Assembly (NCBI GenBank): GCA_918807975.1 | Contig: OU964918.1 | Span: forward strand, 27,140,477 to 27,204,476 | Direction of reading: 5' to 3' | From: Aplidium turbinatum | Taxonomy: Eukaryota; Chordata; Ascidiacea; Aplousobranchia; Polyclinidae | DNA length: 64,000 nucleotides | Shown: piece after piece, positions 15,301 to 23,172 of the stretch | Numbering within the stretch: the stretch's first letter is position 1 | Layout: each line of letters begins with the position of its first letter | Notes under the pieces: model-generated | Told to the model about the DNA's origin: nothing | What the model saw: the letters and a program-made list of their open reading frames with translations, nothing else | Databases searched by the model: none | Program-made: the position numbers and the translations under genes

Positions 15301-17463
15301 CCTGCCCCTGCTTAAATTACCCCCCCCCACTATCAGGAAGTGTCCGGAGCCCCTGATATATATTATAGATATGCCATCATCATTTGCATTGAGTGCAAAG
15401 TTCATGCTCAAGTTCATCTGTCCATGCTAAGTAGCATAGTCTGTTTACGCTTAAAATCTTTCTCCTTTATTTGTGCATGGGTAGGCTACTGATAGAAAAG
15501 GTAGCCTATGCTGTCAGCGCCAAAAGCTATAAAAACCTGATAAAGTCAAAACTTGAATGGCAAACATTGTAAAAAAATCTATTAGGCTACTTTCTGATAG
15601 AGTAGGCCTATCATTCGATCAGTAAGGGCTCATTGCTGCATCATCTTGCATCACTAGTAAACAATGTTTTGATACCATTTTATTTTTCATTATAATAATA
15701 GTCAAACGTAAATATGATTGATTGAATCTTTATCCTCGGACTGGGAAAGCTTCTTGCAGAGCTTATTCCTGGCAGTTTCGCATACTTGTAGAAAGAGGCT
15801 TTGAATCACTGACCCAGGCCCTGTCACCGAGATTGACAGAGTGAAGTTTCCGATTGTTGAAGTCTTGTTGCAAGGGAATTATTCCATCCATTAGATGCCG
15901 CTGAATGGAGAGCCACGCGCTAAGTCACGCGCTAACCAACTGAGCTATCGGGGCGGACATAACTTATAAATTGCAAGTTTTGTCAAATTTAGAAGGTTCC
16001 GTTTCAGAGGAGCTAAAAAGCCACAGGTTGCCAACCCTTGGCTTGATAGGCACTTTAACACGAAGATATCCAATTCAACTACGAACCAATCAGATGTTAC
16101 GTTGTCCGTCCAATTGTGACCATTCCAGCATTCAGCCAGAGAGTTGATTATTACGTAGAACTTTGTTTGGTAATTACAGAAGAAAAAAGAGCAATAGCAG
16201 TGGTGTGAACCAAAGCCAGGTCAATAAAATGACTACTATCGCCCTAACCCTCTGCGCCAAGTCAGCCGACGGCAAACCGATGGCTTAATTTAGCTAGCAT
16301 TTAGGTTTTTCCTTTGTTCTCCTAGAAACGCAACCTTGATGACGTCATGAACAGCATAGCTTCTGATTGGTTGACGGTGTAGTTGCAGCAATTGGGATCT
16401 TAGTGGTTGAATTGGATATCTTCATGTTAAAGTGTCTACCCCCAGGCTTAGAGCCTTTGTTGTTGCAATAAACTTTTTCATTTTTATCTTTAACTGAATA
16501 AATTCAAACACTGAGAGCTAAAACTTCACTCCCTGCGGTTATGACTGCAAATAGGCTATAAACGTTTTTTTTTTATCGCTGTGCTGTCTAGTGGCAAACA
16601 CCCCTGAGTAGTGTCATGTGATGTTTGAGCACTCCGAAAAGGAATTTCTTACCTTTAAAGTGTTTGCTTAGTTTATCAATACTTGGTATGCTTGCAACTA
16701 AAATCTGCTTTGTTTGATCAAATTTATAAGTTTACACCTCATCAATTATTATTTAAAACGATTATTAATACTTAAGGTTTTGCTGACTCTGCAAACTTTT
16801 ATCTCCCTCTTGCAAACGAAACGGGATTGTGCAAGAAAGGGGAACTTGTTAACCACCACGAGCGTGCTGAACGGGGCGGTCAGGGTACTCTTGGATATGT
16901 GGAACCTGGAGAATTTCGAGACGTTGTTCTAGTTCCGCCATTATCAAATATTACGGTAGTATCAAATATGACGAGCAGCAACATAGTTTATGAAAAAAGT
17001 TAATTGTAATGTTTGCAATTGTTTCAATTTTTTCTTAGTGGGTTCTATTGTAAATATTCCAACAAGTCGTAATTACATGCTGTGGTTCAACGGATAATTG
17101 TTTGATCGTTGCTGTCCTTTTTAATGCTTTAATAAAAACATGGTTCATTTTCAGGTCGTATAATACAACCGACGTTAGAAATGCCAACAAACGTAACTAG
17201 TTTAAGCCAAAGGCGAAAACCATCATTCCTAGCCCAAACCTATTAGCCTACTCTGTTTTGAGCTTCAATGTTCATGAAATTTATTCTGTAAAATCTGATT
17301 GTCATCAACGCAAGTCAACCATAATGAGCGTTTTGTGTCGATGCAGATTCGCTTTCTGGCCCACAGGTTTACGGGAGAGGTTGTGATCCATTGTCATATC
17401 TTGATACACGAAGATTTTGGAATGATGATGACCGTTGATATTGTAAATGAAAGTAAGAATTGA
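312..17463 (+). CDS. Laccase-like multicopper oxidase, 3' eight exons (5' end outside window)
   Basis: Three-domain multicopper oxidases oxidise phenols, amines or metal ions and reduce oxygen to water at a type 1 and a trinuclear copper site. Visible exons are 312-526, 4179-4316, 6748-6958, 7873-8129, 10126-10222, 11507-11636, 16777-16955 and 17347-17463. All have AG/GT borders and the phases agree throughout (2,2,0,2,0,1,0), giving 447 residues to a TGA. Exon 1 starts with the end of cupredoxin domain 1 (GLAGLIIVEDP). Exons 2-3 carry domain 2 (NGQIFPTLTIPTGQ). Exon 5 holds HPMHIH, exon 7 GYVEPGEFRDVVLVP and exon 8 HCHILIHEDFGMM. The N-terminal copper motifs must lie upstream of the window. 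All later copper ligands are intact, so the gene looks functional. Its substrate cannot be told from sequence. Introns are swollen by transposons, especially intron 6. Confidence 0.9.
780..2082. mobile_element. Non-autonomous hAT-like element in oxidase intron 1
   Basis: The left end (CAACGGTCCCCAAT) and the right end (TTTCGGGATCCCTG) match the style of hAT terminal repeats. They are flanked by acctgaaa at 772-779 and acctaaaa at 2083-2090, an 8-bp target duplication with one mismatch. There is no transposase frame. The stretch at 1545-1670 repeats the word agatc many times and starts agagatgggcaagatc, which may be the end of another inserted element. Confidence 0.55.
2083..4178. other. Oxidase intron 1, remainder
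   Basis: No convincing exon is seen in either strand. The short open frames here lack family resemblance. A Penelope-type 3' end with a hammerhead-like core lies at 3901-3935 and is listed separately. A GC-rich scrap near 3450-3475 resembles hAT ends. Confidence 0.5.
3901..3935 (+). other. Hammerhead-ribozyme-like motif, Penelope-type remnant
   Basis: The sequence shows CTGAAGA at 3901-3907 and GAAAC from 3928, the two conserved core strings of a hammerhead ribozyme (CUGANGA and GAAA). Between them cgcat and ggtgcg can pair as stem II. Such motifs lie in the terminal repeats of Penelope-like retroelements. Stems I and III were not checked, so activity is unknown. Confidence 0.4.
4317..6140. 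other. Oxidase intron 2, first part
   Basis: This AT-rich intron sequence follows the donor after exon 2. I see no exon and no recognisable element. The frames on the minus strand (for example 4729-5001 and 5871-6092) resemble no known family. Confidence 0.5.
6141..6747. repeat. Tandem duplication that copied a 3' splice site
   Basis: Two adjacent copies start at 6141 and 6486 (period 345). Copy 1 ends at 6488 and copy 2 at 6747. Both carry the block from gagaaaaacattataaaaag to the AG acceptor tctactctgattag. Copy 2 lacks about 86 bases present in copy 1, and a few point differences separate them. Only the second acceptor is followed by the oxidase reading frame; the first is a ready-made decoy acceptor. 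Confidence 0.85.
6748..6958 (+). CDS. Multicopper oxidase exon 3 (cupredoxin domain 2)
   Basis: This exon completes a split arginine codon and encodes about 70 residues, including RTLELLITERGG and ASKVDWIVVCKTSGDYQ, typical of the second cupredoxin domain. It ends at a consensus donor (CAA then gtaaga). Its acceptor tctgattag is preceded 259 bases upstream by a near copy of the same acceptor, made by a tandem duplication (see the repeat at 6141-6747). Confidence 0.88.
6959..7872. other. Oxidase intron 3
   Basis: Intron sequence between the donor gtaaga and the acceptor tttgcgcag. The frame open before 7873 continues upstream by chance; the acceptor at 7871-7872 was chosen because it follows a pyrimidine tract and keeps phase 0. 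No other feature is seen. Confidence 0.5.
8130..8632. other. Oxidase intron 4, first part, with GC-rich scraps
   Basis: Contains two short blocks around 8270-8310 and 8430-8455 of the type aggggcccctcatt, resembling worn hAT ends in opposite states. No paired ends or target duplications could be assigned. Confidence 0.35.
8633..9120. mobile_element. Non-autonomous hAT, CAGTGGCGTAGCC family, copy 1
   Basis: The ends are CAGTGGCGTAGCCAGGG and its inverted partner CCTGGTTACGCTACTG. The element is flanked by perfect 8-bp duplications ttggggat at 8625-8632 and 9121-9128. The 488-bp body has no transposase. Related copies are at 48918-49426 and 59935-60313, with a fragment near 30272-30410, so this is a multi-copy family in this genome. 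Confidence 0.9.
9121..10125. other. Oxidase intron 4, second part
   Basis: Contains a scrap at about 9545-9600 like the interior of the CAGTGGCGTAGCC hAT family (ttttctgaggggcaaagcc), not bounded by recognisable ends. The long frame at 9701-10234 overlaps exon 5 but its upstream part is intron. Otherwise featureless. Confidence 0.4.
10126..10222 (+). CDS. Multicopper oxidase exon 5 with HPMHIH copper motif
   Basis: The exon encodes VGTVQEWHLTNTD followed by HPMHIHVNNFQ. The HxxHxH triplet is the first of the two C-terminal copper-ligand groups of the family: one type 1, one type 2 and one type 3 histidine. Borders are an AG acceptor after caaag and the donor gtgcag; the phase joins both neighbours. 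Confidence 0.9.
10269..10531. mobile_element. Small inverted-repeat element (MITE-like) in oxidase intron 5
   Basis: The left end ctgcagttgaaacacgtagc pairs with an inverted, similar right end around 10505-10531, sharing cgtagcgccc. The interior is AT-rich and non-coding. It begins only about 47 bases after exon 5. No clear target duplication was found, so the exact ends are uncertain. Confidence 0.45.
10850..11080 (-). mobile_element. Mariner-like transposase remnant
   Basis: On the minus strand the frame ending near 10926 reads DNLISRWIKRVAKEGNYVEK and a stop, which matches the C-terminal end of Tc1/mariner transposases. Upstream, around 10985-11080, FFYDGYERSCHFV-like sequence continues the resemblance. 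The rest of the element is missing or too worn to see. Confidence 0.6.
11637..12140. other. Oxidase intron 6, first part
   Basis: Follows the donor gtaagc of exon 6. No exon or repeat recognised up to the 8-bp duplication gcttagag that marks the big hAT nest. Confidence 0.45.
12300..13443 (-). pseudogene. hAT element A transposase fragment, split by the MULE
   Basis: From 13443 leftward the frame reads CDFQRHFQNRHREFAAKYRL, like the N-terminal zinc-binding part of GTF2IRD2/ZBED-type hAT transposases. The frame reaches CHTSA at the insertion point. Left of the MULE it resumes as TSAASFVAAQEIVKQGKSY followed by TDGD, again typical of that family. The downstream catalytic region is gone, so this is a dead fragment. 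Confidence 0.7.
12395..13246 (-). mobile_element. MULE-type element with transposase C-terminal remnant
   Basis: Terminal repeats share GGACAATTGCC and GGACAACTGCC words in inverted order. The target duplication gcactggt lies at 12387-12394 and 13247-13254. The minus strand encodes FPISMWSMRDRVVEDLLRTN, NNSLEGWH and, after one frame change near 12720, PPPKKRYQ and NVLDFLRGIAHNL. These match the C-terminal part of Mutator-like transposases seen with FLYWCH-type proteins. Only about 150 codons remain, so it is non-autonomous. Confidence 0.8.
13466..15355. mobile_element. hAT element B inside element A
   Basis: The left end CATGGGCTCCG and right end CGGAGCCCCTG are inverted. Perfect 8-bp duplications atatatat flank it at 13458-13465 and 15356-15363; being simple sequence they carry less weight than usual. 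Runs of C and G just inside both ends are shared. It contains hAT element C. No transposase of its own was recognised. Confidence 0.75.
13905..14812 (+). mobile_element. hAT element C inside element B, with transposase remnant
   Basis: Ends are CAGAGGTGACGAACC and GGTTCGTCACCCCTG, inverted. The target duplication is gcctaaac (13897-13904) and gcctagac (14813-14820). The plus strand encodes SRYRSRLTDENFSMQLRVAT and SSVQPNIERLVKQK, the C-terminal end of GTF2IRD2/ZBED-type hAT transposases, then decays. Near the right end a 33-bp unit (cccgataactcaagtgtaat...) is tandemly doubled at about 14718-14784. Confidence 0.85.
15716..15956 (-). mobile_element. tRNA-derived SINE, copy 1
   Basis: Read on the minus strand it starts with the tRNA-like head GTCCGCCCCGATAGCTCAGTT and ends with the family tail CCGAGGATAAAGATTCAATC. 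An internal stretch around the B box is deleted compared with the copy at 46396-46700. It lies inside hAT element A. Confidence 0.8.
16038..16438. mobile_element. MITE inserted in the right terminal repeat of hAT element A
   Basis: Left and right arms share, in inverted order, CACTTTAACA, GAAGATATCC and AATTCAAC over about 40 bases. The element sits exactly between GGTTGCCAACCC and CCCCCAG, the two halves of the hAT A right end. The roughly 400-bp body also has a weaker inner inverted pairing (aaccaatcaga / tctgattggtt). The superfamily is not clear. Confidence 0.75.
16454..16776. other. Oxidase intron 6, last part
   Basis: About 320 bases between the end of the nest and exon 7. Nothing recognised except the acceptor cttaag before exon 7. 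Confidence 0.45.
17347..17463 (+). CDS. Multicopper oxidase last exon with HCHILIH copper motif
   Basis: The terminal exon of 38 codons begins after the acceptor gatgcag in phase 0 and ends with TGA. It encodes VVIHCHILIHEDFGMM, the HCHxxxH signature that links the type 1 copper cysteine to the type 3 histidines, with Met five residues after the last His as the likely axial position. An earlier possible acceptor near 17155 would give only two codons and a stop, and was not chosen. Confidence 0.9.
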   Translation: MRFLAHRFTGEVVIHCHILIHEDFGMMMTVDIVNESKN

Positions 17464-20338
17464 GACAGTATAGCCTACCTGTCAAATTGAGGAAGTGCAT
17501 TTGGTCGCGTGATACGCGAAATCGAAAACAGCTCGCAACTCGTTTCGCTTCTATCATTACTATTCATATTTCATATTGCATTGACTAGTCAGTATCACAG
17601 AGCAAGCATGTTTAAAAGCAGCTGATTAAGAGATATAAATGTGGTCACATGCCCATCAAAAAGTGAGAAAATGCAGCAATGCCAAGTAAGTCGCTCTCAA
17701 TGAACATTTGTCAAAATTTTGGATTCTTACAATAAGCTTGGAATTTATCCCAAATGTTATGACTTATGATATATCTGATCACTTACCAACATTTTTATTA
17801 ATCAAAACTGTGCTACACAAAACGAAAAAACGTCAGTATTTAACAAGAAAAATTGAAGAAAATAAAATTGATGGTTTTTTGAGTGATCTTTTAGATCAGC
17901 TTGAAAACCTAAAATTAACCACAAGCTATGAAAATGTTAACGACAGCACTAATAAATTCATACTTATTATGCAAACACTAATCAACTCTCATTTCCCATT
18001 AAAAAAACTCAGTAGGAAAAAGTCTGGATTGTACAACAAACCATGGATCACAAAAGGAATTCTGGTTTCAATCAAACACCAAAATAAATTATTCAAACTT
18101 TGCTACAAAAAAAATTGTCCTGAAAAAATAATTTTTTACAAAAAATATAGAAACAAATTAACTCACATTAAACACATGTCAAAACAAAACTACTTCAAGC
18201 ATCGCTTCAATGAATCGAGACATGACTCATCAAAAACATGGAAATCTATCAATGAAGTTCTTCAAAACAGGAAAACTAAAACGAATACTTTTCCCAATGA
18301 ACTTATTGCAGAAAACATTTCATGCAAAAATCGTGAACAAATATGCAACCAACTTAACTACCACTTTACACATATTGGCGAAAAACTAACTTTACACTTA
18401 AAGCAAAAGTCAAACTTTGATTCATTCATGGGGCCTCCTTTAAAACAAACATGTGCGGTATATGAAACTGATGAAAGTGAAGTCGAATGTCTAATAAACA
18501 AACTAGATGTTAAAAAATCAGATGGACCAGATGACATCTCTTCTCGAATGTTAAAGTTATTAAAAAGTATTATTGCACCTCATTTAACTAAACTTTTTAA
18601 TGCATGCTTGAAACAAGGAATATTTCCTGACACTCTAAAAATTGCAAAAGTTATTCCTGTTTTCAAGAAAAACGCAAAAACAGATCCAAATAATTACCGT
18701 CCTATTTCCTTGCTTTCAAATATCAGCAAACTTCTAGAAAAAATCATTTACAAACGCTTGATAAGCTTTCTTGACAAATTCAATGTGATTAATGATCAAC
18801 AATTTGGATTTAGGGAAGGTCATTCTACAACGTTAGCAATAAGTAATCTTTATGAAAGACTAATTGAACTCAAAGAAAAAAATCATTACGTTTACCTGTT
18901 GTTTCTTGACTTAGCAAAAGCGTTTGACACCGTTAACCACCAAATACTTCTAAAAAAGCTGGAGTGTTACGGCTTGAGAGGCTTAATGGGAGGCCTTATA
19001 AAATCTTACTTACACAACCGTAAACAATACGTTTTTGCTGATGGCTTCAAATCAAAACATGAAAATATCACATGTGGTGTTCCGCAAGGATCTCTACTTG
19101 GACCATTGTTTTTTCTGCTTTACATAAATGATTTGCCTCTTATAACAACTTTCGATTCTCAGCTATTTGCTGATGATACTGTTTTATTTACTTCAGCAAC
19201 ATCTATTTTGCAATTGCAACAAAACATTGAAATTGAGATGCAGCGTATCGCTGATTGGTTCAATGCAAACAAATTATGCATCAACTACTCCAAGACGTTT
19301 TACATGTTACTTGAACGAAAAGGGAGATCAACTTCTAAACTAAATGTAGTCTTGAACAATACAAAAATTCAAAAAACAAACAACATCAAATATGTTGGCA
19401 TATTTCTTGATGACAAACTAAGTTGGAATTATCACATTCCCAGGTAGCAATAGTTGGCGTGCAGCTGGCGTCATCAGGGCTGCGAGCGCTCACATTGGCG
19501 ACATCGAAAATCGTTAGCGGTAGGCCAGCGCCTGCATGGCGAATATCGTCATGACTTTTTTTCTTCAAAGTTCATCGTTTTCTGCTGGCTTCGCGCGGTC
19601 GACTTTCGTGCGAGAGACGCGCTTTCGATTTTTGCTCGTTTTCTGCTGACAACGCGCTGTCGAGTTTCTTACGAAAGGCCGCGCTTCATTCCGTTTTAGC
19701 TGCGCTTGATTGAAGTCACGTGCCATTTCAAACACGCGATTGAGTGGAAACCTGTTTGCTCAGATATTGGGTAGACTGCTGTGTAATAAAGCTTAGGGTT
19801 AGGGACCTCGTTAGTCGTTAGGTTACTGCGATATGCAATTGTGTTGCTAACAAATTCACTAAGTGGTTGATTTGATGGTGTCTGGTATTCAGTATTCTAG
19901 TCACTTGCGGTAAACCACTAAATAATGTGAGACGTAATTTATATGAACATGTTTTATTGCATTTAAGATGTAACTAATGAACTTAAGGCAAAAGTAGATA
20001 AGGAAATAGCTACAAAACAAATTAGGCTATCGTGTTTTTTCAGCAAGTTTTTAGGCACATTGATAGAGATTTCGGTAATGCAATTACTTTAGTGCTACAA
20101 TGCAATAAAAACCTAAGTCTGAAGTTAGTCTGTGGTACAGGTATATACTGGTTGCTGTATAGATTGTGTATTACTAATTTAGTTTTTGTATATATTATAT
20201 TACAAAATTAAGATCGGAACAAACCATATGACGAATTATTTGTTTTACATGTGTTTTGTTCACAGGTTTATTCTTAACTAACTGTAGTTTTGTTCATAGC
20301 CTATTGATACAAGGTTTTCTTGGACGAAAGATACAGAA

Positions 20339-20506
20339 ATGGAACAATATCATATAATAGAGTTTGATGGAGAGGATGGTGCTATGGCAATTGTCCATAA
20401 TAGTTGGATCTGAAACCTGGCAACCGCCATTCAACCAGACAAACGCAGCAAAGAATGGCATTCAACCTATTCCTGGAAAATAGACGATGTTTCTAAGAAG
20501 ATATAG
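20339..20506 (+). pseudogene. Exon-like remnant inside the 3.17-kb element (part 1)
   Basis: From the ATG the frame reads MEQYHIIEFDGEDGAMAIVH then NSWI and a stop, continuing in frame as ATAIQPDKRSKEWHSTYSWK and IDDVSKKI. The pattern (hydrophobic IIEF, acidic turn, V..SWI) recalls the N-terminal part of transposon-associated proteins carrying a DUF4806 domain. That likeness is from memory and weak. If real, this is a captured or ancestral coding exon, now broken. Confidence 0.35.
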
Positions 20507-21503
20507 CTGCGGTTAGTTTTGAAGTGTTGTGTTGATTTGTGTTCACAGTGCTTCTAAAACTAGAGATACACACGAAAGCACCAGAATAGTAGTCTACTAC
20601 TCTACTGGTTTATTATTATGATGTAAATAATGGCAAAACCTTTTTGATGCTAACATGATGCAGTATATATTGTTAGCCTATGCTTTTCAGGAAAGGATCG
20701 ACCCAAATTGTTGACTAGGGCAGGCCTTAAAACTCGTGTTTTTTTCCGGCAGCCATCGTGGCCTACCGAAAGCTCCTTCTCGGCGGCCAAATTTGCGTGC
20801 TTGGAGGCCAAAGTAACGATAGCACAAGCAAATAAAATTAAACTTGCAACAATGTTAAAATGATAACTTAGCGTTGTTGAAGTCTAGGCGACGTCCTGCA
20901 ATAGAATCGTTACACCACGCAATAACTGCTTTATCGGGATTGTAATCCGGTATTGCGGGACCATCTAACGATCACTAAATTGTTTCAACTGCTCGCAGCT
21001 CAGTAAATCGTTTCAACTGCATGCCGCCTTTCATAAAATCTGACCATTTATTCCGTTATGATGTCACCATTGAGGGTTTGAAGTCACTAACCCACAGCGG
21101 GAACATTTCTGAACTATGAAGACACGTGTTTTTCCCTCGGATGTCAACTAACCTAGTTTTCCTTTTTAACAACGATTCAATGTCCGACAACATTGAATCG
21201 ATATAAAAACGACAATATTGCCAGCCAATGTAAATTAGCACTTCGGATTAACACTTTGCAAACAAGACCTACAGCGCTGGTAATCGCAGCTGGATATATA
21301 CCATACAACAGCAAATGTTCCCGCTCAATACAACAGTGGTGATTATGACGCGCTGACCTAATTCTGCGTCACTCTTACTACATATTTTCGACATTTCATC
21401 CACGATCATAAGATGTGCTATCTAATAATGAGTTAGTAGTGTAATTAAGTTGTTGTTGTGAGCGAAATTGTTTTCACAGAGAGCTCATTTTGTATTATTA
21501 CAG

Positions 21504-21589
21504 ATGTGATTCGAAGGCAAGCCAAGGCGACGGACAAAGATATCGAATCTGCAGTGAAGCGGTATTTGAAGGCGGCTGGCGACAGATAG
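21504..21589 (+). pseudogene. Exon-like remnant inside the 3.17-kb element (part 2)
   Basis: After an acceptor-like tattattacag the frame reads VIRRQAKATDKDIESAVKRY then LKAAGDR and a stop. Such a basic, helical ending resembles the C-terminus of DUF4806-type proteins. It lies 1 kb downstream of part 1 on the same strand, as a last exon would. The assignment is tentative. Confidence 0.35.
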
Positions 21590-23172
21590 CAAAGCCAGAT
21601 AGCACAAAAAACTCATTAATCTGAATTTCTCTGCTAGCTTCGTATTAATCTTTATTACATCAGAGAGTACAGTGGAAGCAATGGTAGTGTTCTTGATGTT
21701 GCTGTGTATTTTCTTCCAGTGCTGTGATTTTGACGTATTGCAATACCTAGCCTACAATATATGCTTATAGTTATGATACTGTAGTACGTAGTACACAATT
21801 GGTTTCTAACCGGGAGTAAATTTTACTTACCCCTACCCTAGGCCTAGGGTAAATCTTGCAAGCAAACATTTTAATCAAACTCATTATAGTTTCGAAAACC
21901 AAGAAAGTTTTTTTTAATAGAATTTTTTGCTTAAAAATTATTGTTTCGCGAAAACTGTCAAAATTCACTTATGCAGCTGCTGGGCTTTTACAAATAACCT
22001 CATGTTTATAGTCTTTAGCTTTGCTCTCCCATGGCTTGGACTTGTAAATTGTTTTGTTATTTGTATTACAAATGATCAGAAAACCACCATTCATTAATTA
22101 CTGAAACATTTTTTTGCATTGTGTTACGAAAATGGAGCTGTGGTAAGTCAGTGTATTAAAAATCTTCATTGTTTTCGTTGTTTTACATTTTTGAATTGCG
22201 TCTCGCTTTAACCACAAAAAGACAATTAATACACAAAATGCTTCAAAAAGTTTTAGTGTTTTGTTTTAATAATTTCGCAAAACAACAGCTGCTGCTGGTG
22301 GCCGAAAAAAAAGGGGCTTCAGCAGGGCGACATTCGTCAGTCCAGCGACAGTGCGCGCAGCCGGAAAAACGTGCCAGTAAGTTTAGCGAAATTCGTAGGC
22401 GTACAGACAGCGCGTTGTTAACTAACTTGAGCGACTTTCGCCATCGAGGCGCTTACGCACAGCCGACTTTATTGTCGAATTTCGCCAGCGTTACGCCGGC
22501 TATGCGATGAGCAGATCGGTGGCGGCTGGCTGGCGATTATCGCTGGCGCGTCGCCAATAACTTCGCTAGCGTGGAGCTGGCTAGACGCCAATCTTTGCTA
22601 CTTGGGTTGAAGATCTATCTGGGAGATTGGCGAAAATATCTGGAATATTTTATAAAATTAGAAATTACACAAACAAACAAAGCATGTTAACGCTGTACTA
22701 TGCTCTTGCACGCTCAATAATACAATATGGCATTTTATGTTGGGGTTCAAGCACACAAAAACTGCTCAAGAAAATTTCAACAATGCAAAATCGAATCATT
22801 CGCACAATAACCTTTAGCAACAGAAGAGCAAAACTTTCACCACTGTACCAAGATCTCGACATACTTCCTATCAGTAATTTGCATAAACTAGAAATTTCTA
22901 AATTTGTCTTTAAATTTAGAAATATGCTATTACCTGGCTATTTTGAACCTTACTTTCAGGAAATTACTGAAGTACATTGCCATGGCACGAGAGCTTCTCA
23001 AAAAAATAACTTTCACTTACGTAGTGTCAGCTCAAGAAAAGGTCAAGGCAGTTTGAAATTCTTAGGCCCAAAAATATGGAATGATTTACCTTCAGAAATA
23101 GTTGGGGCTACGAGTATTAAAACTTTCACGAAAAAACTAAAAATTTATTATATGAATGAACTTGGTCCGTGA

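Larger units (their letters stand above)
12149..16445 (-). mobile_element. hAT element A, host of a six-element nest
   Basis: The left end CTGGGGTCGGCAACC and the right-end pieces GGTTGCCAACCC (about 16026-16037) plus CCCCCAG (16439-16445) make a hAT terminal repeat whose right arm was split by a later insertion. Exact 8-bp duplications gcttagag lie at 12141-12148 and 16446-16453. Subterminal AAAGAGCC words near both ends support the family. Inside are a MULE, two hATs (one within the other), a SINE and a MITE. The element's own transposase runs on the minus strand. Confidence 0.85.
19439..22606. mobile_element. 3.17-kb inverted-repeat transposon inside the LINE, superfamily unknown
   Basis: The ends CCCAGGTAGCAATAGTTGGC and CCCAAGTAGCAAAGATTGGC (right end inverted) are flanked by a 2-bp duplication TT at 19437-19438 and 22607-22608. 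For about 250 bases inside each end the sequence is GC-rich and full of short repeated words (gctggc, tggcgac, acgcgctgtc), unlike the AT-rich middle, which suggests many protein-binding sites. No transposase frame is seen. Two exon-like remnants lie in the middle. Confidence 0.8.
17680..23172 (+). mobile_element. CR1/Jockey-like LINE, 5' truncated and split by a transposon
   Basis: The left part (to 19438) begins in the end of the endonuclease domain (DISDHLPTF) and carries the reverse transcriptase blocks NYRPISLLS, QFGFREGHSTT, DLAKAFDTVNHQILL, GVPQGSLLGPLFFLLYINDL and FADDT. The right part (22609-23172) gives the usual C-terminal tail (YYALARSIIQYGILCWGSS, KFLGPKIWNDLP) and a stop. The two parts join in frame across a 2-bp duplication, so the copy was open when the 3.17-kb element landed. 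The 5' half including most of the endonuclease is absent, so it is dead on arrival. It begins about 220 bases after the oxidase stop. Confidence 0.9.

Noticed and set aside
17155-17166. Acceptor giving a two-codon last oxidase exon
   Set aside because: The acceptor at 17345-17346 keeps phase and supplies the required HCHxxxH copper motif.
22972-22990. HCH motif (EVHCHGTRAS) as a multicopper oxidase exon
   Set aside because: It lies in the LINE C-terminal frame and lacks the HxxxM continuation.
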